Shown here in pieces: positions 1-9,100 of a stretch of 64,000 nucleotides of DNA. The notes beneath the pieces are model-generated. The model saw only the letters and a program-made list of their open reading frames with translations. It made no database searches and was not told the origin of the DNA. The position numbers and the translations under genes were made by a program. Origin of the DNA: Thermococcus siculi. Its GTDB lineage: Archaea; Methanobacteriota_B; Thermococci; Thermococcales; Thermococcaceae. Location of the stretch: assembly GCF_002214505.1 (NCBI RefSeq), contig NZ_CP015103.1:1426001-1490000 (forward strand), read 5' to 3'. Every line of letters begins with the position of its first letter. Within the stretch, counting starts at the first letter, position 1.

Positions 1-384
1 CTTCTCAAGCCACCCGAGGAGAAAGCCGAGGTCGTCGAGCTTGAGGAAGAGGTCAGCGAGCCTCTCGTCGAGAAGGCTGAGGAGACCCCAGAGGCCGAGA
101 AGAAGGCAGAAGAGCCGGCCGAGGAGACCGAAGAGGCTCCCGAGGAGAAGACAGAGGAGCCAGAGGAAGTCTCCGAGGAGAAGGAAGAGACCAAGGAGAA
201 GGCAGGAGAAGAGGCGAAGGCCGAAGAGGCCAAAGAGGAAACCGAGGAAAAGAAACCCAAGAAGAAGACCACGAGGAGGAGCACCAAGGGCAGGAAGACC
301 AGGAGGACCACCACCAGAAAGACCACCAGCAAGAAGAAGACCAAGGCCGCCGAGGAGAAGAAGGAAGGGGCCAAGGAGGAGTGA
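1..384 (+). CDS. C-terminal part of a Glu/Lys-rich low-complexity protein (partial)
   Basis: The reading frame is open from the first base and stops at TGA 382-384, giving 127 residues of a gene that starts before the window. The first ~85 residues are a charged stretch of Glu, Lys, Ala and Pro (EE/EK/EA runs). The last ~40 become strongly basic (Lys, Arg, Thr, with KKKTTRR and TTRKTTSKKK). There is no folded-domain signature, so this looks like a disordered tail on a protein whose functional domain is outside the window. An acidic block followed by a basic Thr/Lys tail would suit nucleic-acid or ribosome contact, but that is inference. The overlapping Arg-rich frame from 41 is a shadow of this repetitive DNA. 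Confidence 0.75.
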   Translation, partial: LLKPPEEKAEVVELEEEVSEPLVEKAEETPEAEKKAEEPAEETEEAPEEKTEEPEEVSEEKEETKEKAGEEAKAEEAKEETEEKKPKKKTTRRSTKGRKTRRTTTRKTTSKKKTKAAEEKKEGAKEE

Positions 385-416
385 AAGGCTTTTATTCTTC
401 TCCCCCTAACTTTTCC
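385..416 (+). terminator. T-rich terminator / promoter stretch
   Basis: Pyrimidine-rich DNA with several T runs directly follows the stop at 384, as at archaeal oligo-T terminators. The same stretch holds a TATA-like CTTTTATTC at about 390-398, placed for transcription of the next gene starting near its ATG (419). Confidence 0.4.
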
Positions 417-418
417 TC

Positions 419-1021
419 ATGAACGTCAGGCGCAACCCCTACCTCCTCTATGTCATTCTGCTCCCGCTGATCCTCGTGGTCAGGTACAGTGATGGGGGAC
501 TCTTTCGGTGGGCCTTCTACAACCTGCTGTTCTACTTCGCCGTTCCCCTGGGCATCGCGACCCTTATGGGATTCAAAAGGAAAGAGCTGGCCGTCCAGAC
601 CGGTAAAATCGGGGGGTATAAGTGGGCACTCATTCTGTTCATCGCCACCATTCCGCTGAGCATCTACGGTGCAACGATACCCGCCATGAAGGACTACTAC
701 CCGATCTTTGAGTACTCCAGCTGGGGGGATTTCTTCGTCAAGGAACTCGCGGTCGGGGCCATAATGTTCGCCCACGAGGCGTTCTTCCGCGGTTTCCTGC
801 TCTTCTCCCTCGCCAGAAGGAACGAGTGGCTAGCCATCCTGGCCCAGGATATACCCTACGCTCTGGCCCACATCGGCAAGCCGGGCATAGAGGTGCCCTA
901 CTCCTTCGTGGCAGGGATAGTCTTCGCGAAGATTGACCTGAAGAGCGGGAGCTTCCTTCCCAGCTTCCTGCTCCACTGGCTTGGCTCGGTCCTCTTCGAT
1001 CTGCTCTGCGTTCTCCTCTGA
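419..1021 (+). CDS. CPBP (CAAX/Abi) family intramembrane metalloprotease
   Basis: A 200-residue protein with about six hydrophobic segments. CPBP-type motifs are in the C-terminal half: HEAFFRGF (a form of the EExxxR motif with the first Glu replaced), then ALAH (FxxxH motif), then HWLGSVLFD near the end (third metal/active-site motif). Family members are membrane glutamic/metallo proteases related to Rce1 that cut prenylated or leader-bearing substrates. The substrate here is unknown. The ATG lacks a Shine-Dalgarno (SD) site, but a TATA-like element lies about 25 nt upstream, consistent with a leaderless mRNA. The His-Glu form of motif 1 may alter activity. Confidence 0.8.
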   Translation: MNVRRNPYLLYVILLPLILVVRYSDGGLFRWAFYNLLFYFAVPLGIATLMGFKRKELAVQTGKIGGYKWALILFIATIPLSIYGATIPAMKDYYPIFEYSSWGDFFVKELAVGAIMFAHEAFFRGFLLFSLARRNEWLAILAQDIPYALAHIGKPGIEVPYSFVAGIVFAKIDLKSGSFLPSFLLHWLGSVLFDLLCVLL

Positions 1022-1059
1022 CCGAAAGTCGTATTAACGTCCGGAACCCATTAAATGGT

Positions 1060-1812
1060 ATGTTCGGCTCCGGGGTGTATCTCAGAGGCCGCTACTGGGA
1101 GGTCGACCTCCTCCGCGGCATCGGCATAACCATGATGGTGGCATCGAACTTCGTCACTGACCTGTGGCTCTTCCTCGGCTATACTGGACATTACCTCTTC
1201 TGGCGCCTCTTCGCGATAGCGACCGCCTCGATATTCATCTTCACCTCCGGCCTCTCGCTGTGGATAAGCTACTCTCGGACGGTTAAAAGAAACCCCCGCC
1301 CCTACGGGAAGTATTTCAGGCGATTCCTCAAGCTCTTCGGCCTGGGGATGCTGATAACCGCCGTGACATACCTCCTCCCAGGCCAGATGACCATCCACTT
1401 TGGCATACTCCATTTCCTCGGCCTTGCGACACTCCTGGCGATTCCCTTCCACCGCTTTGGAAAATGGAACTTCCTCTGGGCCATCTTTTTTCTGCTGGCC
1501 TACCTTCCGCTGAAGAACCTCCACGACGGCCTTCTGCTCCTCCCGCTGGGAATAACTCCCGAAGGTTACTTCACTCCAGACTACTTCCCGGTATTCCCGT
1601 GGTTCGGCGTTTATCTCCTGGGAATGACCGCTGGTAGCGTTTTCTATCCCGACGGAAGTAGAAGACAGGATATTGACCTTCCAACGAATCCCCTGGTGAA
1701 CTTCATTGCCTTCGCGGGAAGGCACACTCTGCTGATATACCTAGTTCATCAGCCGATACTCGTAGGACTGTTGAGGCTGATTTACGGGCCGCTGCCGGGG
1801 CTTCCGGTCTAA
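1060..1812 (+). CDS. DUF1624 (heparan-alpha-glucosaminide N-acetyltransferase-like) membrane protein
   Basis: A 250-residue polytopic membrane protein of about seven segments. The N-terminal motif YWEVDLLRGIGITMM is typical of DUF1624/HGSNAT-like transmembrane acyltransferases. A conserved His lies in a mid-protein loop (TIHFGILHFLG), and the C-terminal segment has HTLLIYLVHQP, the usual ending of this superfamily. Members move acetyl or acyl groups across membranes onto sugars; the acceptor here is unknown. No SD precedes ATG 1060, so the start may be leaderless; GTG 1075 is the alternative. The gene is convergent with the symporter remnant downstream. Confidence 0.75.
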   Translation: MFGSGVYLRGRYWEVDLLRGIGITMMVASNFVTDLWLFLGYTGHYLFWRLFAIATASIFIFTSGLSLWISYSRTVKRNPRPYGKYFRRFLKLFGLGMLITAVTYLLPGQMTIHFGILHFLGLATLLAIPFHRFGKWNFLWAIFFLLAYLPLKNLHDGLLLLPLGITPEGYFTPDYFPVFPWFGVYLLGMTAGSVFYPDGSRRQDIDLPTNPLVNFIAFAGRHTLLIYLVHQPILVGLLRLIYGPLPGLPV

Positions 1813-1830
1813 GTACCGGCACGGATCAAT

Positions 1831-1876
1831 TAAAAAAATAGCGGGGCATAAGCCCCTGGCTGATTTTAGCTCAGCC
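1831..1876 (-). terminator. Double hairpin plus T-run between convergent genes
   Basis: Two perfect hairpins lie side by side: GGGGC-ATAA-GCCCC (1843-1856), and GGCTGA/TCAGCC (1858-1863 with 1871-1876), which overlaps the symporter stop codon. On the minus strand the GC hairpin is followed by a run of seven T (complement of A-run 1832-1838), the arrangement of a bacterial intrinsic terminator. It probably ends symporter transcription and may serve the opposing gene. Confidence 0.55.
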
Positions 1877-3314
1877 AAACGCCGCCTCAAGCTCCTCGTC
1901 GATTTCCTCAACCCCGGTCAGAAGGCTGACGCCGACCATGACGAGGGCAGAAACAACCGCCCCGCTCACGTAGATGTACTCCCAGTACGGGAAGTTCAGG
2001 ACTCCCGCCGCTCCGAGCACCGCCACCAGGGACCCGGCGACCATTCCCGCCAGGGCACCCTCCTTGGTTGCCCTCTTCCAGTAGAGGCCCAGCACCAGCG
2101 GGACGAAGACACCGGAGGTGTAGACGTCGTAGGAGTATATGAGGAGTTCCACTATTCCCTTGATGGCCAGCGCCGCCCCCAGCGATAGCAGCCCGACAGC
2201 TATCGTGGTGAGCATCGAGAGCCTCAGGAGCTTCTTCTCGTCGCCGGCTTTTCCTACAAGCCCCTCGTAGAAGTCATTGACTATGTGCGAGGTCGCCGCT
2301 GAGAGCAGCGAGTCCGCGGTGCTCATGATGGCCGCGAGTACCGCCGCCACGAATATCGCTCCCACGGTTCCGCCGAAGACCGAGATGACCAGCATTGGAA
2401 CGGCTGTCTTCGGCGACTCTATCACCGCCCCGGGGTTGCCGGAGAGGGCTATGGCCAGCATTCCAGCGAGGGCCGGGAGTATTGAGAGCGCCATGAGCAG
2501 GATTCCAGCATAGATTGCCCCCTTCCTGGCCGTCCTCTCGTCCTTCGCCGCGAAGAGCCTCTGGTAGAAGTCCTGGCCGATGAGGGTGTACATGACCGTC
2601 GCTATCAGCGTCAGCGCCAGCAGCGATGGGCCGAGTGAGGTAAGGCTGAAGTACTGCCCCGCCGGCTGCGGGAGTCCGCTTATCCCGTCCAGTGCCGTCT
2701 TCAGCCCCGAGATGCTCCCGACCTTAATCAGGCCCAGGATTACCGCCACGAGTATCCCTATGCTCCCGATTATGATCTGGATGAAGTCCGTTAAAGCCAC
2801 CGCCCACAGTCCCGAGAGCGCCGTGTAGGCTATGAACACGAGCGTCGCGAACACCGCCCCCGCAGTCCCGGGAAGGCCTATCGCCTCGAAGACCGCCGAA
2901 GCTGCCCATACCTGCGCCCCCAGAATGCCAACGAGCGCCAGCAGAGACAGCGTCGCCGCGAGCAGACGAATCGCTTTGCTCCTGTAGCGCATCTCAAGGA
3001 CTTCGGGGACGGTGTAGCGTGCCAGAACGCGCATTGGCCGCGCAAGGGTCAGTCCGAGAACCAGAAGCCCGAGACCGCAGGCGAAGCCGTACCAAATGCC
3101 GCCTAACCCATAAGTGGCTCCCCAGCTAGCTCCGCCCAGGATGAAAGCCACCACCATAGTGAGTGGCTGCGAGGGTTCCTACGCTAAGTCCCAGTCCCAG
3201 CCTCCTTCCGGCAAGGAGGAAGTCGGCCGAGGTCTTGACGTACTTCCGCGCGTACGCTGAAACCCCTAGCATCGCTCCCATGTAGATTGCTATCGTCGTC
3301 CATATCACGTCCAT
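1871..3314 (-). pseudogene. Sodium:solute symporter (SSS family), interrupted by one frameshift
   Basis: Two reading frames together make one ~480-residue SSS-family Na+/solute symporter (proline/pantothenate permease-like). The N-terminal part starts at ATG 3312-3314 behind GAGGTG and runs MDVIWTTIAIYMG to AATHYGGGF. It then goes out of frame and would stop within 20 codons. The rest resumes as ILGGASWGATYGLGGIWYG in the next frame and continues to TGA 1871. Dropping one base in the T triplet (A-run 3144-3146 on the plus strand) restores AATHYGGGFILGGASWG, a well-conserved SSS stretch. The remainder shows no other defect and keeps about 12 membrane segments, so the lesion is recent, a sequencing error, or a recoding site. 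A TATA box (TTTATATA) lies near 3357-3364. Confidence 0.85.
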
Positions 3315-3354
3315 CTTCGACACCTCAGATGTGTCAGTCAACGGCGGGGCCGGA

Positions 3355-3368
3355 GGTATATAAATTTT
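3355..3368 (-). promoter_or_regulatory. TATA promoter of the symporter
   Basis: Reading the minus strand, AAAAATTTATATACC sits about 45 nt before the symporter ATG, with the GAGGTG ribosome site between. It is a canonical Thermococcus BRE/TATA match, so the frameshifted gene still has a good promoter. Confidence 0.6.
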
Positions 3369-3442
3369 TCCAGCCAAATCGGGAATTTCTGCCCATAATG
3401 TCCACAATAAAGGGAAGATTTTCGCCGTAATGACAAAGACTT

Positions 3443-3533
3443 GAGCGTTGGACGCTCTTCCGGTGTTCAGACCACCGGGAGGAACACCGGGGTTCCCGGG
3501 TGCTCGCTGAGGGCAATCTTTTTATTGCCTCAG
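3443..3533 (+). other. Four tandem hairpins between divergent promoters
   Basis: Four inverted repeats follow one another: GAGCGT-TGG-ACGCTC (3443-3457); CCGGTG-7 nt-CACCGG (3460-3478); CACC GGG-GTT-CCC G GGTG (3485-3502); and CTGAG(G)GCAAT-6 nt-ATTGCCTCAG (3507-3533). The loop of the last carries the T-rich TATA-like element of the downstream peptidase gene. The stretch is upstream of both flanking start sites, so it is either a small structured RNA of its own or protein-binding DNA. No C/D or H/ACA boxes were recognised. Confidence 0.5.
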
Positions 3534-3558
3534 ACTCAACGTTAAGATGGTGATTTTC

Positions 3559-5412
3559 ATGGAAGACCCGTACGTCTGGATGGAGAACCTCAACGATGAG
3601 CGCGTTCTAAGGCTCGTTGAGGAGGAGAACAAACGCTTTAGGGAGTTCGTTGGGGAGCTGAGCGACGAGCTGTTCCCCGAGGTCTGGGAGTACTACTCGA
3701 TGCCGGTCATCTACGGCTCCAGACTCACCGAGAGGGGAATAATGGCGATGTACAAAGAGAGGGACAGGCAGGTTATCAGGTGGCTCGGCGGGGGAGGCGT
3801 GGGGGGTTCGAAGGAACTTGAGAAGGAACTCAACGACGAGGTTCTCCTCCAGGGCTTCACGGCCGACGAATCCGGAAGGATGATTGCTTACAGCTTCTCC
3901 ATAGGGGGTGCCGACGAGGGTATAACGAGGATAGTCGACCTCGAAACCGGCCAAATCCTGAAGGAGTTCAAGCCCTCGGTCTGGAACGTTACATTCACCG
4001 GGAAGGGCTACTACTTCAGCAGGTTCTACCGCCACGGAGAGACGCCGGACGGAGTTAAAGCCCCGGCAGTGAGGCTCTTCTTCAGGGACGAGAACGGTGA
4101 GAGGATGGTCTTTGGAAAGGGTCTTGAATCGGGCTATTTCTTCTCGCTGAGAAAGAGCACCGACGGCAAGTGGGCGATGCTTACGGTCACCTTCGGCTGG
4201 AACAAAGCTGACATCTACATCGGGCCGATAGACGCCCCCGACCTTTGGGGGAAGGTTTACTCCGCAGAAGTCCCGGCGGAGCCGATAGACGTCATCAACG
4301 GAAAGCTCTACGTCCTCACGAGGGAAGGCAAGGGCCTCGGAAAGGTCATAGCGATCGAGGGGGAGAACGTCACCGAGGTGATTCCAGAGGGCGAGTTCCC
4401 GCTGGAGTGGGCGGTAATCGTTGGCAACAAAATCCTTGCCGGCAGGCTAGTTCATGCTAGCCACAGGCTTGAGGTCTACTCGCTCGAGGGCAAAAAGCTC
4501 GACGAGATTAAATTCGACCTCCCCGGAAGCGTCTACCCGCTCGACACCGACGGGAAGAGGGTTCTCCTCAGGTACGAGGGCTTCACGGTTCCATATCGTC
4601 TCTACGAGTTCGACGGCGAACTTAAGCTCGTCGAAAAACAGGAAGTGGAGGGAGACTTCAGAGTCGAGGAGGACTTCGCTGTCTCGAAAGATGGAACGAA
4701 AATCCACTACTTCCATGTGAAGGGAACGGAGGACAGGAAGAAGGTGTGGGTATTCGGCTACGGCGGCTTCAACATCTCGCTCACCCCGAGGTTCTTCCCG
4801 CAGGCGATTCCCTTCATCAGGCGCGGCGGAACCTTCGCGATGGCCAACCTGCGCGGAGGAAGCGAGTACGGTGAGGATTGGCACCGCGCTGGAATGAGGG
4901 AGAACAAGCAGAACGTCTTCGACGACTTCATAGCGGTTCTGGAAAAGCTCAAGGAGGAAGGATACAGAGTGGCAGCGTGGGGAAGGAGCAACGGCGGTCT
5001 TCTCGTTTCCGCCACACTCACCCAGAGACCCGACGTCATGGATGCTGCTCTCATAGGTTACCCGGTCATCGACATGCTCCGCTTCCACAAACTGTACATC
5101 GGCAGCGTCTGGGTTCCAGAATACGGAAACCCCGACGACCCGAAGGACAGGGAGTTCCTGCTGAAATACAGCCCATACCACAACATCGATCCGAACAAGG
5201 GGTACCCGCCGACGCTCATTTACACCGGCCTCCACGATGACAGGGTTCATCCAGCTCATGCCCTCAAGTTCTTCGCGAAGATGAAGGAAATCGGTGCGCC
5301 GGTTTACCTGCGCGTTGAGACCAAGAGCGGCCACATGGGGGCGTCGCCGGAGACGAGGGCAAGGGAGCTTACCGACCTCCTCGCCTTTGTCGTGAAAACT
5401 CTGGAGGTCTGA
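3559..5412 (+). CDS. Prolyl oligopeptidase (S9A)
   Basis: A 617-residue serine peptidase that cleaves after Pro in oligopeptides, probably cytoplasmic (no signal peptide). Residues 1 to ~60 and the C-terminal ~220 form the alpha/beta hydrolase; the middle is a beta-propeller. The catalytic triad is visible: Ser477 in GRSNGG, Asp560 in LHDDRVHP and His592 in SGHMG. These are the positions known for the P. furiosus enzyme (616 residues), which supports ATG 3559 (MEDPYVWMENL) over ATG 3547. GGTGAT lies four bases upstream. It is transcribed alone from a TATA-like element near 3517-3526. Confidence 0.95.
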   Translation: MEDPYVWMENLNDERVLRLVEEENKRFREFVGELSDELFPEVWEYYSMPVIYGSRLTERGIMAMYKERDRQVIRWLGGGGVGGSKELEKELNDEVLLQGFTADESGRMIAYSFSIGGADEGITRIVDLETGQILKEFKPSVWNVTFTGKGYYFSRFYRHGETPDGVKAPAVRLFFRDENGERMVFGKGLESGYFFSLRKSTDGKWAMLTVTFGWNKADIYIGPIDAPDLWGKVYSAEVPAEPIDVINGKLYVLTREGKGLGKVIAIEGENVTEVIPEGEFPLEWAVIVGNKILAGRLVHASHRLEVYSLEGKKLDEIKFDLPGSVYPLDTDGKRVLLRYEGFTVPYRLYEFDGELKLVEKQEVEGDFRVEEDFAVSKDGTKIHYFHVKGTEDRKKVWVFGYGGFNISLTPRFFPQAIPFIRRGGTFAMANLRGGSEYGEDWHRAGMRENKQNVFDDFIAVLEKLKEEGYRVAAWGRSNGGLLVSATLTQRPDVMDAALIGYPVIDMLRFHKLYIGSVWVPEYGNPDDPKDREFLLKYSPYHNIDPNKGYPPTLIYTGLHDDRVHPAHALKFFAKMKEIGAPVYLRVETKSGHMGASPETRARELTDLLAFVVKTLEV

Positions 5413-5481
5413 CCCCCCTTTTCTCCGTTTTCCCCGCGAAAGGTTCTTATATTGCGTTTACCTAATACGTTGGGGGTAGGT

Positions 5482-6186
5482 ATGAGCGTCCAGCGGATAT
5501 CCACGGGAATTCCAGGGCTAGACGCGATGCTCCACGGGGGTCTAATTCCGGGGAGGGTCTACCTCGTCAAGGGCGCCCCTGGAACGGGAAAAACAACCCT
5601 TGCCATGCACTTCGTTATGGCGGGGGTCGAAAACGGTGAGAACGTCCTCTACGTAACTTTGGAAGAGCCGGCAGAGAACCTGAAGGCTGACATGAGCAAG
5701 CTGGGCTTCAAGCTCTACGATCCGCACTTCTCCCTCATCGACGCCACGCCCACCGCCGAGCGCTACGTTCTAATCACGGATTTCTTCGAGGAGTTTGCTG
5801 AGAACATAGAGAAGATGACCGACGCGATTAAGAGGCAGTTCCAGGAGAAGCGCTACACGAGGATAGTAATAGACCCCATCACGATGCTCAAACTGACCGC
5901 CACGAAGGAGATAGAGTACCGCAGGGCTTTTCTGAGCTTCATAAAGAGCATGATGAGGCTCAAGACCACCGTCCTGCTGACCTCGGAGGTTGAGAGGACC
6001 GACATAGAGGAGTACCTCGTGAGCGGTGTCATCGAGCTGAAGGCATTTAACACCAGTGGCAGGCTCACGAGGGGCGTCAGGATAACCAAGCTCCGCGGCA
6101 GCAGCTTTGACGACGCCATCAGACCCTACGAGATAACGGACAACGGTATAGTGGTCTACCACGACCGCATGGTGACCCTACCCTGA
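5482..6186 (+). CDS. KaiC-like RecA-superfamily ATPase, single domain
   Basis: A 234-residue single KaiC domain. It opens with ISTGIPGLDAMLHGG, the usual N-terminus of archaeal KaiC homologues, followed by Walker A (GAPGTGKTT) near residue 33. The Walker B region is RIVIDPITML, and a catalytic-Glu region lies in LYVTLEEP. Such proteins are cytoplasmic signalling ATPases; there are no kaiA/B neighbours and the partner is unknown. ATG 5482 is chosen because GGGGGTAGG lies just upstream; the longer in-frame start at 5452 lies in the promoter (TTATATTG). Its last bases overlap the end of the convergent helicase gene by 9 bp. Confidence 0.88.
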   Translation: MSVQRISTGIPGLDAMLHGGLIPGRVYLVKGAPGTGKTTLAMHFVMAGVENGENVLYVTLEEPAENLKADMSKLGFKLYDPHFSLIDATPTAERYVLITDFFEEFAENIEKMTDAIKRQFQEKRYTRIVIDPITMLKLTATKEIEYRRAFLSFIKSMMRLKTTVLLTSEVERTDIEEYLVSGVIELKAFNTSGRLTRGVRITKLRGSSFDDAIRPYEITDNGIVVYHDRMVTLP

Positions 6187-9100
6187 TGCCTCTATCATTG
6201 CCATTATCTTTCTGTGGAGCTGCTTTATCAGCTCGCGCCTGTCCTCCATGAGGACAACATCGCTCGAGCCTATCGCCTCCAGATTGAAGGCGAAGGGACT
6301 CGGAACATCGTGCTCCTCAACGACGACCCGGATTCTGCCCTTCCGTACCCAGCTTAGGAACAGCTCAGCGTTTTCAACGTCCATCTTGTCCTCCATTATC
6401 TCGCGGTAGACCTCCCTCAGGAGCGGGAAATCGGGGTGGTTCTCCTTCAGAACCCTCAGGAGCGCGACTGCCATAACCTGCTGTCTTCCCAGGCGCTTGC
6501 TCCTGCCGATGTAACGCCTGAGGATAAGCAGTCCCCGGTTGGCCACGTGGCGGAAGCGCCTCTTCAAAAGCTCCGTGTTGTCCAGTGCCCTCCTTAGAGT
6601 TCCCCTGAGGTCTTCAATTTGGAAGAGCGCCCTTATCTCCTCCTCCGACAGCTCCACATCCTTCGGCAGGAGGAGCGCGAAGCCGTTGTCGTTTATTGCA
6701 ACGCCTACGTTGGTTCCCTTCCACCTGCTCACCCGGTATGCAAAAGCCCTGCTCAGCGCGTCGTTCGCCCTCCTGCCGATGAGAGTGTGGAAGAAGTACT
6801 CGTTCCTTTTCTCTCCCCTGACGATTTCGACCAGAACGGTCTCGTCATCTGGCACGGTTGAGTACCTCGCCTGCTCACGGAAGTACGCCAGAATGGCCCT
6901 CGCGGCCCTCTCGTCTATACCGTACTTGCGCATGAGCCTCCTCACGGCGTCCTTCCGGTGGGCGAGACCCGTCATCTCCCGCCTGAACCTCTGGATGTCG
7001 AGGGCCAGGTCAAAGCTGAGCGGGAGCATCTCCGAGAACCAGGCCGGAATAGTCGGCTTCGCGCCCTGCCTCGGGATGACGTAGATCTTGTTGCCCCTGC
7101 TCTTTACGAACTCGTAGGTTCTTCCGGCTAAAACGAAGATGTCGCCCGGCATGAGCCTCTCGGCGAACTCCTCCTCGACGGTTCCTATCATCTGCTTGTC
7201 CATGGTGTAAACGCGTATCTTCGCCTCGTCGGGGATGGTGCCGACGTTCATGTAATAAATCGCCCGCGTCATCTTACCGCGCTTCCCGAACTTTCCGTCC
7301 TCGAGCCATATCTTTGCGTAGACCTTCCTCTCCTCCAGACCGGCGTATTCACCCGCGAGATAGCGGAGAACGCTCATGAAGTCTTCAAATGGCAGATCCC
7401 GGTATGGATACGCCCTCCTGACGACGCGATAGGCTTCTTCGACCTCCCACACCCTGTTGAGTGCCATTCCAAGGAGGTGTTGCACCAGAACGTCGAGCGG
7501 GTTCTTCGGGATTTTAACCCTGTCGAGTCTCCTGTTGCGGGCGTTGTGGGCCAGGACGGTTACCTCAACGAGGTCGTCCCTGTCGAGGGCCAGAATGACA
7601 CCTTTACTGACATCGTGGAGCCTGTGGCCGGCCCTTCCAATTCTCTGCAGTGCCCTGTTGACGCTCTTTGGCGAACCGATAAGTATGACAAGGTCTATAG
7701 TGCCGATGTCAATCCCAAGCTCAAGGGATGTTGAGCTGTTTTTCGAGAGAAAGCCTTCAACGATGTAGTTTCCGGTTTCGGAGTTTATGATGCCGTAAGC
7801 AACATCAATGTAGAGGGGTTCAATCGAAGTTATCCTGTCGAAGAATACGTCCCCCTTGGCCAGCTTCCTCAAATGGGATAAATCCTTCAGAACTTCCTTA
7901 ATTCCATTTTCCCTTGCCACTCTCTCGTAGAACTCTACGAGGGTCTTCAAGTTCCGTCTGCTTATCTCCCTCTCTCCCAACTCCACCCTCACCGGGTTGT
8001 AGAGACCCAGCTTGGTCATGCGGTATGTGCTTATTCCAAGCCTCTCACGTATGTGTCTCAGGCGCTTCCCGAGGTTTGGTATGACGTCAAAATTTGAGTA
8101 TCCCCGGCTGTACATATCCCTCCAACCAGAATAATCAGACCTCCAGGGTGTGATCTTTTCGAAAAACCTCTCAAGATATTCCCCACCGAGAACGGAGACC
8201 GTGTAAGAGAATCCCCTCTTCGGGATTATTCTGTCCTTAAAAGTTTGGAATTCATCGTATCTCCTGGCCCTTATTGATGACACTATTCCCAACTGAAGCA
8301 GGATGTCTCGTATGCCTTCGGCAAATCTCTTGTTAAAGGTCGAAAATCCAGCGGAGTAAACTCTCCCGCCCTTCACCTCAAGAAAGCCGTCTCCATCAAA
8401 GTAGCCTGCCAAAAACTCTCTCTTATGCTCTTCAGGCAGGGAGTAAATAATACTGGGAAAAGCTCCAAGCTTCGATTTCCGCCCTGTGTTCCCCGTGAGG
8501 TTTTTAAAGATGGCTGGAAGGAGATTGAAAGAAATTTCAAGGGAATATGTGCTTTCATTCTGCATCCTTATTGCTCCTTCCGCTCCAAACTCGCTCTGGC
8601 ATAATTCCCTGTACTTCTCAAGCATATTTCTATCAGACGAGAAGAGGGTCAGCGTGCCCCCCTTCCACGAGCCATCCGCCATCCAGAAACCGAGTAATCT
8701 GGCCATACCGGGAGTAAACTCAAGGGGAAGCGAGTATCTACCTTTGTCAGAGGTTATCCTTTCAACGTCTCTTTCGGTTAGTTCAATCCCGACATCGTTT
8801 AAAATAGCGTTCAGCCGCTCCCACCGGAATGGATATACACCGTTAAGCTGTTTTGTTAGGTAAGATGCATCCCACCCCTTCTTCTCAGAGTATGCTCTTA
8901 TTGAGCCAAATTTTGCTTGTATTGAAAGCTTCAACTCCCTCATAAATTCCGGCTTGAGCTTTAGGTACGCATTCTCAGGAAGCAAGCCCAAGATAGAAAC
9001 TTTCACGTTGGGGCTTGGAAGTCTCCTTGCGACCCCAACCCAGCCACCTTCCTTGAGTTTCCATGCCTCCACCCATCTCAGCTCTCCATTCTCATCAACG

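Noticed and set aside
41-409. 122-residue Arg-rich frame at the window start
   Set aside because: It is a frame-shifted reading of the Glu/Lys codon repeats of the real gene ending at 384.
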